64,000 nucleotides of DNA from positions 7,055,879-7,119,878 of the forward strand of contig NZ_KI912266.1 of the NCBI RefSeq assembly GCF_000235425.2, written 5' to 3'. Made by a program: the position numbers and the translations under genes. Within the stretch, counting starts at the first letter, position 1, and every line of letters starts with the position of its first letter. The notes under the pieces were generated by a model. It saw only the letters and a list, made by a program, of their open reading frames with translations, made no database searches and was not told where the DNA came from. This document shows positions 7,074 through 15,407 of the stretch, piece by piece. The stretch comes from Pseudofrankia saprophytica. GTDB taxonomy: Bacteria > Actinomycetota > Actinomycetes > Frankiales > Frankiaceae.

Positions 7074-8783
7074 TCAGGCGGCGGCGACGGGGCGGTACTC
7101 GGGGCGCCACATTCGAGCCTCGACCTCGCGTCGCGGGTCGGTCAGGGTGGCGCGGGCCAGGCCCTCCGCGACGGCGCACTCGGCGACCGCGGCCGCCACG
7201 GTGGCCGACACCGCCCGCAGGTTCTCGACCGGGGGCAGCAACGACGCTCCGGGGGTGCGGGTGTCGACCAGGCCAGCGACGGCGTCGGCCGCGGCGGCGA
7301 GCATCCGGTCGCTGATCCGGGCCGCGCGGGCCACGATCGCGCCGAGGCCGAGGCCGGGGTAGAGGAGGGCGTTGTTGGCCTGGCCGATGTGGTGGGTCAC
7401 GCCGTCGAGAACCACCGGTGCGACCGGGATTCCGGTGCACACCAGCGCCCGGCCCGCTGTCCACGACAGCAGCTGGTGTGGCATGGCCTCGATGCGCTCG
7501 GTCGGGTTCGACAGCGGGAAGATGATCGGGCGGTCGACGTGGCGGGCCATCGCCCGGACGATCTCCTCGGTGAAGGCGGCGCGCGCGGTCGAGGTGCCGA
7601 TGAGAACCGTGGGCCGCACGCTGGCGACCGTCTCCCGCAGCCCGCGGACGCCGCCCTCGTCCCACCAGCCGTCGATCTCGGCGGTCGGGCGGGCGTAGGG
7701 CCTCTGGTAGTCGCGCAGGTCGGGCAGGTCGGCGGTGAGGAGCCCGGCCTTGTCGACGCACCAGATCCGCCGGGTGGCCGCGTCCTCGTCCAGTCCGTCG
7801 CGGACCATCGCGTCGCGTAGCTGGTCCGCGATCCCCACCCCGGCGGTGCCCGCGCCGAAGATGACGATCCGCTGGTCGCGCGGCCGGGTGCCGGCGACGC
7901 GCAGGGCGCCGCGGAGGGCGGCGAGCGTGATGGCGCCGGTGCCCTGCATGTCGTCGTTGAAGGTGCACACCCGGTCCTGGTATCTCCGCAGGATCCGCCT
8001 GCCGTTGCCCGGGCCGAAGTCCTCCCAGTGCAGCAGCGCGTTCGGGAACAGCTCGGTGGCCGCGGCGACGTAGGCGTCGATGAGCTCGTCGTAGCCGGGC
8101 CCGCGGACACGTGGGTGCCGGTTGCCGACGTAGGCCGGGTCGCCGCGCAGGGCGGAGTTGTCGGTGCCAACGTCGAGTCCGACCGGGACGACCCGTGCCG
8201 GGTCGATGCCGGCGGCCGCCGTGTAGACGGCGAGCTTGCCCGCCGCGATGTCGATCCCGCCGACGCCCCAGTCGCCGATCCCGAGGATCTCCTCGGCGTC
8301 GGAGGCGACGAGCAGGTCGACGTCGTCGGGCCCCAGACCGAGATCGGCCAGCGCCGCCCGGACCCGCCAGGGCTCGTTGACCGACAGGTAGATCCCGCGC
8401 GGACGCCGGTACTCGTGGCTGTACCGCCGGATCGCCTCTCCGATCGTCGGGTCGTAGACGATCGGCAGCAGTTCGGCGAGGTGGTCGCCGAGCAGCCGGT
8501 AGTAAAGCACCTCGTTGTTGTCCCGCAGCGCCGTCAGGAAGATGTTCTTGAGCAGGTCCGTCGGCTGTTCCCGGTACTGTCCGTAGACGCGGGCGACCTG
8601 TTCGTCCAGCGTCTGCACGGCCGGCGGCAGCAGGCCCTCCAGCCCGAGCGCGGCGCGTTCCTGTCGGGTGAAGGCCGTCCCCTTGTTCAGCAGCGGCGCG
8701 TCGAGCACCTCGGCCCCGCGGGCCGTCGTGCGCAGCGTGCCGCCCTCGGACCAGAATGTCCGCCGGGACACCGCCACCGCCAT
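7074..8783 (-). CDS. NAD-dependent malic enzyme (oxaloacetate-decarboxylating)
   Basis: A 569-residue large-form malic enzyme (SfcA/MaeA type): L-malate + NAD(P)+ to pyruvate + CO2 + NAD(P)H, linking the TCA cycle to pyruvate. Seen: the N-terminal LLNKGTAFTRQERAALGLEGLLP signature, YDPTIGEAIRRYSHEYRRP, the malate-site region VASDAEEILGIGDWG, DVGTDNSALRGDP, DDMQGTGAITLAAL, and the dinucleotide motif IFGAGTAGVGIAD about 60% along. PLSNPTERIE and the final VENLRAVSATVAAAVA are also standard. Length fits the family. Cofactor preference cannot be read safely. Two 16-bp direct repeats lie 70-105 bp upstream and may be regulatory. Confidence 0.95.
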   Translation of the reverse strand: MAVAVSRRTFWSEGGTLRTTARGAEVLDAPLLNKGTAFTRQERAALGLEGLLPPAVQTLDEQVARVYGQYREQPTDLLKNIFLTALRDNNEVLYYRLLGDHLAELLPIVYDPTIGEAIRRYSHEYRRPRGIYLSVNEPWRVRAALADLGLGPDDVDLLVASDAEEILGIGDWGVGGIDIAAGKLAVYTAAAGIDPARVVPVGLDVGTDNSALRGDPAYVGNRHPRVRGPGYDELIDAYVAAATELFPNALLHWEDFGPGNGRRILRRYQDRVCTFNDDMQGTGAITLAALRGALRVAGTRPRDQRIVIFGAGTAGVGIADQLRDAMVRDGLDEDAATRRIWCVDKAGLLTADLPDLRDYQRPYARPTAEIDGWWDEGGVRGLRETVASVRPTVLIGTSTARAAFTEEIVRAMARHVDRPIIFPLSNPTERIEAMPHQLLSWTAGRALVCTGIPVAPVVLDGVTHHIGQANNALLYPGLGLGAIVARAARISDRMLAAAADAVAGLVDTRTPGASLLPPVENLRAVSATVAAAVAECAVAEGLARATLTDPRREVEARMWRPEYRPVAAA

Positions 8784-8851
8784 GAGACCACCCCCAGGTC
8801 CCGCCCCGCCCGCTGGTACTCCGACCTCGTACCGCGGCGTCGGTCGACTAC

Positions 8852-8889
8852 ACGCTGTTGCCTACCCCTGTTGACGCTGTTGCCTACCC
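8852..8889. repeat. two 16-bp direct repeats upstream of malic enzyme
   Basis: ACGCTGTTGCCTACCC occurs twice with a 22-bp period, in the presumed promoter region of the malic enzyme gene. About two helical turns apart, they look like paired binding sites, but no regulator is recognisable. Confidence 0.55.
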
Positions 8890-8952
8890 TGTTGCCGGCC
8901 GGTGGAGCCGCTCCGGCGGCCAACCTCCGGATCTCTGCCGTGCTGACGGTCG

Positions 8953-9006
8953 GGACCGGGCCGGCGGTCTGGGCCGGGCCGGCGGTCTGGGCCGGGCCGG
9001 CGGTCT
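8953..9006. repeat. three tandem 18-bp repeats
   Basis: The unit GGGCCGGGCCGGCGGTCT is repeated three times (the first copy with one change), immediately after the stop of the membrane glycosyltransferase gene. It may act in 3' mRNA processing or simply be slippage-prone GC repeat. Confidence 0.7.
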
Positions 9007-9008
9007 CG

Positions 9009-11372
9009 TCAGCGGGACGCGGTGATGTGGAGCTGCGGGGGTTCGCGGCCCGGGGTGGTGGCGACCTGGCCGGTGGAGGTGACGACGGTGACCGCGCCGT
9101 CGGCCGCGGCGACGGTCGGGGCCAGCTCACGGTCGACGAACTGCTCCTTGCCGGTGTCCGCCGGGGTCAGGTAAAGCGCGAGCGCCACCGTCCTGTTGCC
9201 TGGTTTGAGCTGCCGCGACGGGGCCCGGCGGGTGACCTTCGGGTCGCCGACGAGGCCGGTCTCCGGGGTCAGGCCGCGCAGCGTCGCGCCGTCGGCGTCC
9301 ACGACCAGCCTCGCGGTGACCGGCCGGGAGGGGTCGATCGGGTAGGAGACGTCGCCGGCATTGGTGGTGAGAACGAGACGGGCCGCCTTGGCCGTTTCGT
9401 ACGCCGGGTCGACGGTCACGTCCAGCGTGACGGTGTCGCCGGTGCGGGTGGCCAGGCTCTCCAGGCGGGTCCCGGACGGCGAGCCGGGTGTCCGGTTGTA
9501 GGCGGGCGGGATCCGCAGCAGGTAGGCGGGCCGGTCGGGGTCGCGGGCGAGGACCGCGAGGTCGGCCGCACCGCCGCGGGTGACCGCCCACAGCACCCGG
9601 CCGTCGAGCTCGGGCGGGTTCGCGGCGAGCGATGTCGGGTGCATCAGGTACAGCGGGTCGACCGAGAGGAACACCAGCGGGTCTCCGGGCAGCCCGTCGA
9701 TCGCCGCGTCGAGGTCCCGGTCGTGGCGGGTGAGCGTCAGGTTTGCCGGGATCGCCGTCGCCAGCACGAGGCAGGTGAGCCCGGCGGCGACGGCCGCCGC
9801 GGCCTGGGCGAGCCGGGGCCGCCAGGCGGCCAGGTCCACCAGCCCACGGGCCCCCAGCTGGACGAGGACGGCCAGCACCGGAAGCATGTAGAACGGCCCG
9901 ATGTAGCGGATACCGCCCCACAGGAAAGCCGCGTTCCACCCGCCCCAGAAGGCGACGTAGCCGGCGAGGAACACCAGCGCACCGGCGCCGAGCGCGAGCC
10001 CGGCGCCACCGACCCGGCGGCGCGCGACCGCGCCGATCGCGCAGGCGAGCAGGACGACCCCGCCGCACGCCCACCCACCCAGCAGGAACAGGTGGTCGCC
10101 GACCGAGGCGAGCCCGTCGAGGAAGCCGAAGTGGTGGGCCCGGTCCGTCGGGTAGAGCCGGCGGACCCCGAAGCCCATCTTGTCCTCGGACTCCAGGTAG
10201 CTGAACGGCAGCCGCAGCGCCGAGCCGGTCGCGGCCGCGTTGAACGCGAGCAGCAACGCGGCCGGCACCGCGAGGCCCGCGCAGACCCAGCCGACCAGCA
10301 AGGCACGCCGGCCACGCGCCGTCACCACCGCCCAGACGGCGACCGGCGCCAGCAGGGTCAGCGCGTCGAACGGCCGTACTGCCACCGCTGTACCGGCCGC
10401 CAGGCCGGCACCGGCCAACGCCCACCGACTCCGATCCCGCCAGCCGCCCCGACCGGCCGGGGCAGGCGGAGCGGGCGGGCCGGTCGAGTCGCGCGGCCCG
10501 CCGTCGGTGCTGGGTGTCGCCCTGACCGCGCGCAGGCCTCGCAACAGCCCGAGCACCGCCAGCTCCATCATCACCAGCACCGGCAGATAGGCCAGCAGCA
10601 TGCCGTCGAGCAGCACCACCAGCGGGGACGCGGTGAACAGCGTCGCCGCCACCGCGGCGACCCGCCGGTCACCGAACAGCGCCAGCCCGAGGCGATAGGT
10701 GACGACGACGGCCGCGGCGGCGATGGCCGCGAGCCCGGCGCCGAAGCCGCCGGTGACGAGCAGACTCAACGCGAACAGCGCCGGCACGAACGGCGTGTAC
10801 TTCAGCACGTAGTGCCCGTGGCTGGGCACCGCGAGCCAGGGCGCGTACGAGGCGGCCGGGTCGCCGGCGACCGGGAACAGCCGGCCGGCGGCCAGGGTCT
10901 GTGCCTGCAGCCGGTACAGCGCCTCGTCGTTGTTGATGGAGAGGTAGGGGAACAACAGGTACTTCACCAGCAGCGCGAGCACGGCCGCGACGAGCGCGAG
11001 CACCGCCACGTAGCGCCCCGCCGGGCTGACGGCCGCGAGGCGCCCGGCGACAGCGGCCAACGCGCGCCGATCAGGGCTGGCCGCGGTCCTCGCCGGGTTG
11101 GGTGGCGCCGACTCCCGGCCCTCGGGTGCCCGCTCGCGGCCCTCCGATGCCGGCGGCCTGTCCTCGGGCTCTGGCGAGAGACCACCGGACGCGGGGCGAG
11201 GGCCGCCGTGACCACCGTCGCCAGGCCCGGGCGGAGAGGTGGTCGTTCGAGGTGCCGCGGTCTGGCCGGGAACGGCGGCCGCGGCGCCTGGCCATTCCCG
11301 GTCGTCGCGCACGCTGGTCACCGGGGTGAGCGTATCCGTCGAGCGGGAACGCTCCGGATCGAGGTACGGCAC
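9009..11372 (-). CDS. GT-C family membrane glycosyltransferase (PMT/ArnT-like)
   Basis: A 787-residue integral membrane protein. The first ~100 residues are a Pro/Arg/Glu-rich cytosolic tail; then about ten hydrophobic segments follow (first at RYVAVLALVAAVLALLVKYLLF). Right after the first segment comes SINNDEALYRLQAQTLAAGRL, the acidic DE loop of the GT-C fold of polyprenol-phosphate-sugar transferases. The last ~220 residues are soluble and extracytoplasmic, with beta-rich repeats. Likely transfers a sugar from a polyprenyl-phosphate donor to an envelope glycan or protein; the acceptor is unknown. It starts at GTG with GGAGG upstream and sits 18 bp behind the ssb gene, so they are probably co-transcribed. 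Confidence 0.8.
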   Translation of the reverse strand: MPYLDPERSRSTDTLTPVTSVRDDREWPGAAAAVPGQTAAPRTTTSPPGPGDGGHGGPRPASGGLSPEPEDRPPASEGRERAPEGRESAPPNPARTAASPDRRALAAVAGRLAAVSPAGRYVAVLALVAAVLALLVKYLLFPYLSINNDEALYRLQAQTLAAGRLFPVAGDPAASYAPWLAVPSHGHYVLKYTPFVPALFALSLLVTGGFGAGLAAIAAAAVVVTYRLGLALFGDRRVAAVAATLFTASPLVVLLDGMLLAYLPVLVMMELAVLGLLRGLRAVRATPSTDGGPRDSTGPPAPPAPAGRGGWRDRSRWALAGAGLAAGTAVAVRPFDALTLLAPVAVWAVVTARGRRALLVGWVCAGLAVPAALLLAFNAAATGSALRLPFSYLESEDKMGFGVRRLYPTDRAHHFGFLDGLASVGDHLFLLGGWACGGVVLLACAIGAVARRRVGGAGLALGAGALVFLAGYVAFWGGWNAAFLWGGIRYIGPFYMLPVLAVLVQLGARGLVDLAAWRPRLAQAAAAVAAGLTCLVLATAIPANLTLTRHDRDLDAAIDGLPGDPLVFLSVDPLYLMHPTSLAANPPELDGRVLWAVTRGGAADLAVLARDPDRPAYLLRIPPAYNRTPGSPSGTRLESLATRTGDTVTLDVTVDPAYETAKAARLVLTTNAGDVSYPIDPSRPVTARLVVDADGATLRGLTPETGLVGDPKVTRRAPSRQLKPGNRTVALALYLTPADTGKEQFVDRELAPTVAAADGAVTVVTSTGQVATTPGREPPQLHITASR

Positions 11373-11390
11373 GATTGGTCACCTCCAGTC

Positions 11391-12017
11391 TCAGCGCGTG
11401 TCGGCGGCGTCAGGCCAGTCGGGCCGGACTTCGTCAGGTACCTCACCGGAGAGTTCGTCAGGCTGCGCCGCGCCGGTGTAGGTGAAGGAATCGCCGCCCA
11501 GGTCGCTGTCTGCCCAGGGCACGGTCTCGTCGAGCGCCGGGCCCGGCCCGGCCTGTGCGTCGCCGTCGTACCCGCCGCCGGCTACCGGGCCGGTGTCGGC
11601 GGCGGTGTCGGGCGGCGCGTCGGACAGGCCGGCGGGGCGCTCGCCGGCACCGCCGCGGGCCGTGCGCATGACGCGGGCGGGACGCCAGGCCAGCTCGGGG
11701 CCCACGGCGTCCGCCTCGATCTCGTAGCGCCGGCGTCGCTCGCCCTGCGCGTTGTCGAACTCGCGAAGCCGGAGCCGCCCGATGAGCAGCGCGCGGTCGC
11801 CCTTGTTCAGCGTGGCGGCGACGTTCTCGGCCAGCCTGCGCCAGCAGGTGACCTCGATGAACAGCGGCGGCCCGTCGACCCAGCGGTTCTCCTTGCGGTC
11901 GTAGCGGCGCGCCGTCGAGACGATGCGGAAGGAGCAGAGATAGGTGCCGTTGGGGGTCACCTTCAGGTTGGGGTTCTCGATGACGTTGCCGACGAGGCTG
12001 ATGGTGGCGTCGAGCAT
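11391..12017 (-). CDS. ssb: single-stranded DNA-binding protein, second type
   Basis: A 208-residue SSB with an N-terminal OB fold (residues 1-~110: LDATISLVGNVIENPNLK, FRIVSTARRYDRKENRW, FIEVTCWRRLAENVA, GDRALLIGRLRLREF). The C-terminus is acidic and Gly/Ala-rich but ends PDWPDAADTR and lacks the DDDIPF tip that recruits partner proteins in the main SSB. It also lies away from rpsF/rpsR. Both facts suggest the secondary paralogue (SsbB-like), which in Streptomyces acts in sporulation-stage chromosome work. The ATG with GGAAGG upstream was chosen over a longer frame. The coupling to a membrane glycosyltransferase is unexpected. Confidence 0.9.
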   Translation of the reverse strand: MLDATISLVGNVIENPNLKVTPNGTYLCSFRIVSTARRYDRKENRWVDGPPLFIEVTCWRRLAENVAATLNKGDRALLIGRLRLREFDNAQGERRRRYEIEADAVGPELAWRPARVMRTARGGAGERPAGLSDAPPDTAADTGPVAGGGYDGDAQAGPGPALDETVPWADSDLGGDSFTYTGAAQPDELSGEVPDEVRPDWPDAADTR

Positions 12018-12554
12018 GTTGTGGCCTTCCGGGGCACGGGTCCGCTGGGCTGACGCGAGGTGGCTGAGGCGCGCTGGCGGAAATCGGGGGGCGGGCCGGC
12101 GGGTCGCCGGCGGCGCGATCAGGATCACCGACGACAGCCGAGGCGGGAAGCGAGCAGGCGCTGTCTGTGGACGAGGGCGCACTTGTCCACAGGCGGGCCA
12201 CCGCTCGCGAACGATCTCGTGGACCTGGGAACACTGGCCCCTGGGACGCGGTTGCCAGCGACGGACGGTCGGGAACAAGGACCAGGAAGGCCACGGGCAC
12301 AGGCCGGGGGCGAGTCGACCCGAGGTGACGGGTGGCACGCGCTGACCGGCGGACGCCGACGAGCCCGGCGGCGCTGACCGGCGGACGGCGGGGCAGTCAG
12401 CGACTGTCCCGCGTGCTCCTGTCCCGCGCCGCCAGCGCCGGCGCCGGGCCCCGCGATTTCCCAGGGTCGCCGACCCGATGGCTGGCCGGGCCCACAGGGC
12501 GAGCGGGGCGCGGGCCGTGACGCACGGACCTACAGGAACGACGAGGAGACGAAC
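12018..12554. other. divergent intergenic region, ssb to aldo/keto reductase
   Basis: No supportable gene. It serves as promoter region for both ssb (left) and the aldo/keto reductase (right). It contains a 15-bp direct repeat GCTGACCGGCGGACG (near 12342 and 12375) and no clear -10/-35 pair. Confidence 0.4.
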
Positions 12555-13436
12555 ATGCCGAGTGCGACGGACACGTCACAGCCGACGGCCAGCGCCAGCG
12601 GGACCTTCACGATCGGCGGTGACCTGCCGGTGCGCCGGCTCGGCTACGGCGCCATGCAGATCACCGGACCCGGGGTATGGGGTCCGCCGGCTGACCCGGA
12701 GGGCGCCGTCCGGGTGCTGCGACGCGCCGTCGAGCTGGGTGTGAACTTCATCGACACCGCGGACTCGTACGGGCCCTATGTCAGCGAGGAGCTGATCGCC
12801 GAGGCCCTCCACCCGTACCCGGACGACCTGGTGATCGCCACCAAGGCCGGCTTCGTCAGGACGGGGCCGTCCGTGTGGGTCCCGGTCGGCCACCCGGCGT
12901 ACCTCCGCCAGGAGGTGGAGATGTCGCTGCGCCGGCTGAAGCTGGAGCGCATCGACCTGCTCCAGCTGCACCGCATCGACCCGAAGACCCCAGTGGAGGA
13001 GTCTCTCGGCGAGCTGAAGGCGCTGCAGCAGGAGGGGAAGATCCGTCACATCGGCCTGTCCGAGGTGAGCGTCGACGAGCTCGCGCACGCCCGCACGATC
13101 GTCGACATCGTGAGTGTGCAGAACCGGTACAACCTGGCCGACCGCGCCTCCGAGGACGTCCTCGACTACGCGGAGCGGGAAGATCTCGGCTTCATTCCGT
13201 GGTTCCCGGTCGGCACCGGCAAGCTCGCCCGGCCGGGTGGCCCGCTGGACGCCGCGGCGGCGGCCCACGACGCGACGCCCGCCCAGCTCGCCCTCGCCTG
13301 GCTGCTGCGCCGCTCGCCGGTGATGCTCCCGATCCCCGGCACCAAGTCCGTCGATCACCTCGCGGAGAACATCGCCGCGGCCAGTTTCACCCTGACCGAC
13401 GACGAGTTCCAGGCGCTGGAGGCCGCCGGTCGCTGA
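12555..13436 (+). CDS. aldo/keto reductase
   Basis: A 293-residue NADPH-dependent TIM-barrel oxidoreductase of the AKR superfamily. Catalytic elements visible: the Asp/Tyr segment [11 protein letters not shown], the Lys in VIATKAGF and the His in LLQLHRIDP. The cofactor-binding end shows [17 protein letters not shown], close to the usual PIPG(T/S)xxxxHxxEN signature. Starts at ATG behind GAGGAGACGAAC. It resembles the YdbC-like oxidoreductases common in actinobacteria; the substrate is unknown. A strong hairpin 25 bp past the stop ends the transcript. Confidence 0.95.
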   Translation: MPSATDTSQPTASASGTFTIGGDLPVRRLGYGAMQITGPGVWGPPADPEGAVRVLRRAVELGVNFIDTADSYGPYVSEELIAEALHPYPDDLVIATKAGFVRTGPSVWVPVGHPAYLRQEVEMSLRRLKLERIDLLQLHRIDPKTPVEESLGELKALQQEGKIRHIGLSEVSVDELAHARTIVDIVSVQNRYNLADRASEDVLDYAEREDLGFIPWFPVGTGKLARPGGPLDAAAAAHDATPAQLALAWLLRRSPVMLPIPGTKSVDHLAENIAAASFTLTDDEFQALEAAGR

Positions 13437-13461
13437 CCGGAGCCGCTGGAGCGGACGCTGT

Positions 13462-13505
13462 CTCGGTGGGATCCCGCGTGCCTCGGACCGGAGGATCCCA
13501 CCGAG
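13462..13505 (+). terminator. terminator hairpin after aldo/keto reductase
   Basis: CTCGGTGGGATCC and GGATCCCACCGAG form a perfect 13-bp stem with an 18-nt loop, 25 bp after the stop. No T-tract follows. Confidence 0.75.
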
Positions 13506-13896
13506 TCAGCTGGCGCTTCCTCAGCCGCACGGCGGGCCGACGAGCGACGGGCCTGGCGAGTCGGGCCGGAGCTGCCGCCGAGGACCGACCGGGGCGCTCC
13601 GACAACACCGAAGAGCCGCTCGCGTCAGCGCCCGGACACGGTGATACAAGGCACGGTGACCGAGATCGCCCGTCAGCGGCGCGTCGGGACCTTTAGCCTG
13701 TGGCGAAAGACTCCCAGCACGGGCATCATCGGCGTGGCCCACACGAGGGAGATCGGAGTTCCCACTCTGACAGCCTTCGTCCGTCTCGACAGCCGTCAGC
13801 GGCCGCGCCTCAGCGGCTGAGCGGGCAGCGCTGTCGACGACGCGGGCCGCCTCGTCCCACCGTGCGGCCAACACCAGGCCGCACAATGGAACATGA
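13506..13896. other. intergenic stretch before tRNA-Arg
   Basis: No supportable gene. Open frames here are arginine-rich shadows. It must contain the tRNA promoter; a CTTTAGCCTGTGGCG patch near 13690 is the least GC-rich part, but no clear -35/-10 pair is seen. Confidence 0.4.
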
Positions 13897-13972
13897 GCGC
13901 CCGTAGCTCAGCGGATAGAGCGAGTGCCTTCTAAGCACTGGGTCGCAGGTTCGATCCCTGCCGGGCGCGCCA
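13897..13972 (+). tRNA. tRNA-Arg(UCU), CCA encoded
   Basis: A complete cloverleaf: acceptor GCGCCCG/CGGGCGC with discriminator G, D arm GCTC...GAGC, anticodon stem AGTGC/GCACT with loop CTTCTAA giving anticodon UCU (reads AGA), and T arm GCAGG-TTCGATC-CCTGC. The CCA end is encoded. AGA is a rare codon in such GC-rich genomes. Single gene, not in a cluster. Confidence 0.97.
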
Positions 13973-14199
13973 GCAAGATCGCGCAGACCTGGGGCCCGCA
14001 CAGCGGACCGGACCGCCTTCCGGTCCTGCATATCGCCGGAAGGCCGCACCGCACCGCACCGTGCCGTCACGGCCGGATGCCCGTGCCGTCACGAAGCCGC
14101 CCACGCGACGAGGTGGCGGAGTTCAACGCGGGATTCGCGACCCTCACCAGGTTGCACGCCCGTCCGTAGCCAGGGACCCGCCGACCGGCTCGGCCGCCG

Positions 14200-14928
14200 T
14201 CAGCCGCGGGAGAGCCGGCGGCCCTCGCGGAAGAAGTCGACGGCGTCGGCGACCGAGTGAATCTTGTCCCAGGTGATGTAGGCCCCGAAGGACACGTTCC
14301 AGTACCCGTCCGGAGAGGGCGGCGGCGGCTCCGGTGGGCCGACGTACAGGTAGGGCCGCTCGATGTACTCGTCGCCTGGCGAGGCGCCGTAGTTGATGTC
14401 CGCGGCGCGGATGGCGACGTCGGCGTGCTCGGGCCACAGCGTGATGCCGGTCGGCTCGTCGCCGGGGATCTCGGCCCGCCACCGGCGCAGCGCCGCGTCA
14501 CCGAGGGCGTACCAGTAGGCGATCCGGCTGGCCGCGGCCGCGTCGACGGCCAGCGGCGCGTCCGGGTCGCAGGGCGTGCTCAGGTGGTAGACCTCGGCGG
14601 GGCCTCCGGGCGCGGGCAGCCCGGTGAGCGTCGCGGCGGCCGCCAACGTGCTCAGCGGGGCCCGCGACACCTCCGCGCCGGACGCCCCGTCGCTCGGGGC
14701 CACGCTGACGACCAGGTCTGTGCCGTCGACGGCGATGGTCCTGCGCTCGTCGCCGAACGGCGGCGTGCCGAACCCGCCCGGAGTGACAACCAGGCCGATC
14801 CGGCCGGTGGCGCGGTGGCGCGCGGCGGCCAGCACGTGTTCGGCGACGGCGTGCAGTGCGGCGCGAGTGCGGACGAAGCTGTCGTCGACGTCGGTGCTCT
14901 GGCGATCGACGTCAGTGCTCTGGTTCAC
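14200..14928 (-). CDS. hypothetical protein
   Basis: A 242-residue soluble protein that I do not recognise. The GTG at this start (VNQSTDVD) has GGGAGG five bases upstream and is preferred to a GTG seven codons earlier. The N-terminus carries a short duplication (QSTDVDRQSTDVDD), also visible in the DNA. It has no signal peptide or membrane segment. Notable stretches are RIGLVVTPGGFGTPPFGDERRTIAVDG near residue 45 and the aromatic C-terminal part with GYWNVSFGAYITWD and DAVDFFREGRR. It looks like a conserved actinobacterial protein from its codon-position bias. It is divergent from the HTH-membrane gene across 480 bp. Confidence 0.75.
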   Translation of the reverse strand: MNQSTDVDRQSTDVDDSFVRTRAALHAVAEHVLAAARHRATGRIGLVVTPGGFGTPPFGDERRTIAVDGTDLVVSVAPSDGASGAEVSRAPLSTLAAAATLTGLPAPGGPAEVYHLSTPCDPDAPLAVDAAAASRIAYWYALGDAALRRWRAEIPGDEPTGITLWPEHADVAIRAADINYGASPGDEYIERPYLYVGPPEPPPPSPDGYWNVSFGAYITWDKIHSVADAVDFFREGRRLSRG

Positions 14929-15125
14929 GAAGCCTCCCACCGGGCCCACGCGAGGGTACGACGCCCGGCAGAGGACATGATGGTCCGGCTTCTCCGTCAG
15001 CGCGGCGCAATGGCGATCACCCCAACCCGGCTACCTGGCGGAGCCCTTGGGCGCGTCGCCGAGCGGAGAGCCGCGGAGCAGTGAGGCGCGGAGTGGACAG
15101 GCGCAGGGCGGAGAGTGGTCTGGCA

Positions 15126-15170
15126 TGGTCGGTCACCGCCCCAACAGGTTCCGGAGGCGGTGACCGACCA
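15126..15170. other. 15-bp perfect hairpin in a divergent intergenic region
   Basis: TGGTCGGTCACCGCC and GGCGGTGACCGACCA flank a 15-nt loop. It lies upstream of both neighbouring genes, so it cannot end either transcript. It could end an unseen small RNA, be a regulatory site, or be a dispersed palindrome. The rest of 14929-15407 shows no gene. Confidence 0.6.
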
Positions 15171-15407
15171 ACGCCGGCCCCCCGTGCCGCGAGCCGAGGT
15201 TATCGGCCTGGCGCGCCGTGCCGACGCCCGTCGCGGCGACACAGCGTCCTGGCTGTCCCGTCCCGTCCTGTTTCGCGGGCCGGGCTGGAAGAATCACCCG
15301 GACAGGTACTCCCCGTGTCGGTTCGACACCCGCCGGCCACCGGCCGGTGAGCGCGAGACGACCGCCCGGGCACGCCTGTCGGCCATGACGCGAAGGAGCG
15401 CGACCTG

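Noticed and set aside
8028-12053. 1341-codon open frame on the plus strand
   Set aside because: Antisense to malic enzyme, the GT-C transferase and ssb; composition follows from their third-codon-position GC bias, with no domain.
13810-14070. Minus-strand frame reading GRDRTCDPVLRRHSLYPLSYG
   Set aside because: It is the antisense translation of tRNA-Arg, a well-known spurious protein.
14997-15242. 81-codon minus-strand frame in the divergent gap
   Set aside because: Arg/Ala/Pro-rich, crosses the 15-bp hairpin, no ribosome binding site.
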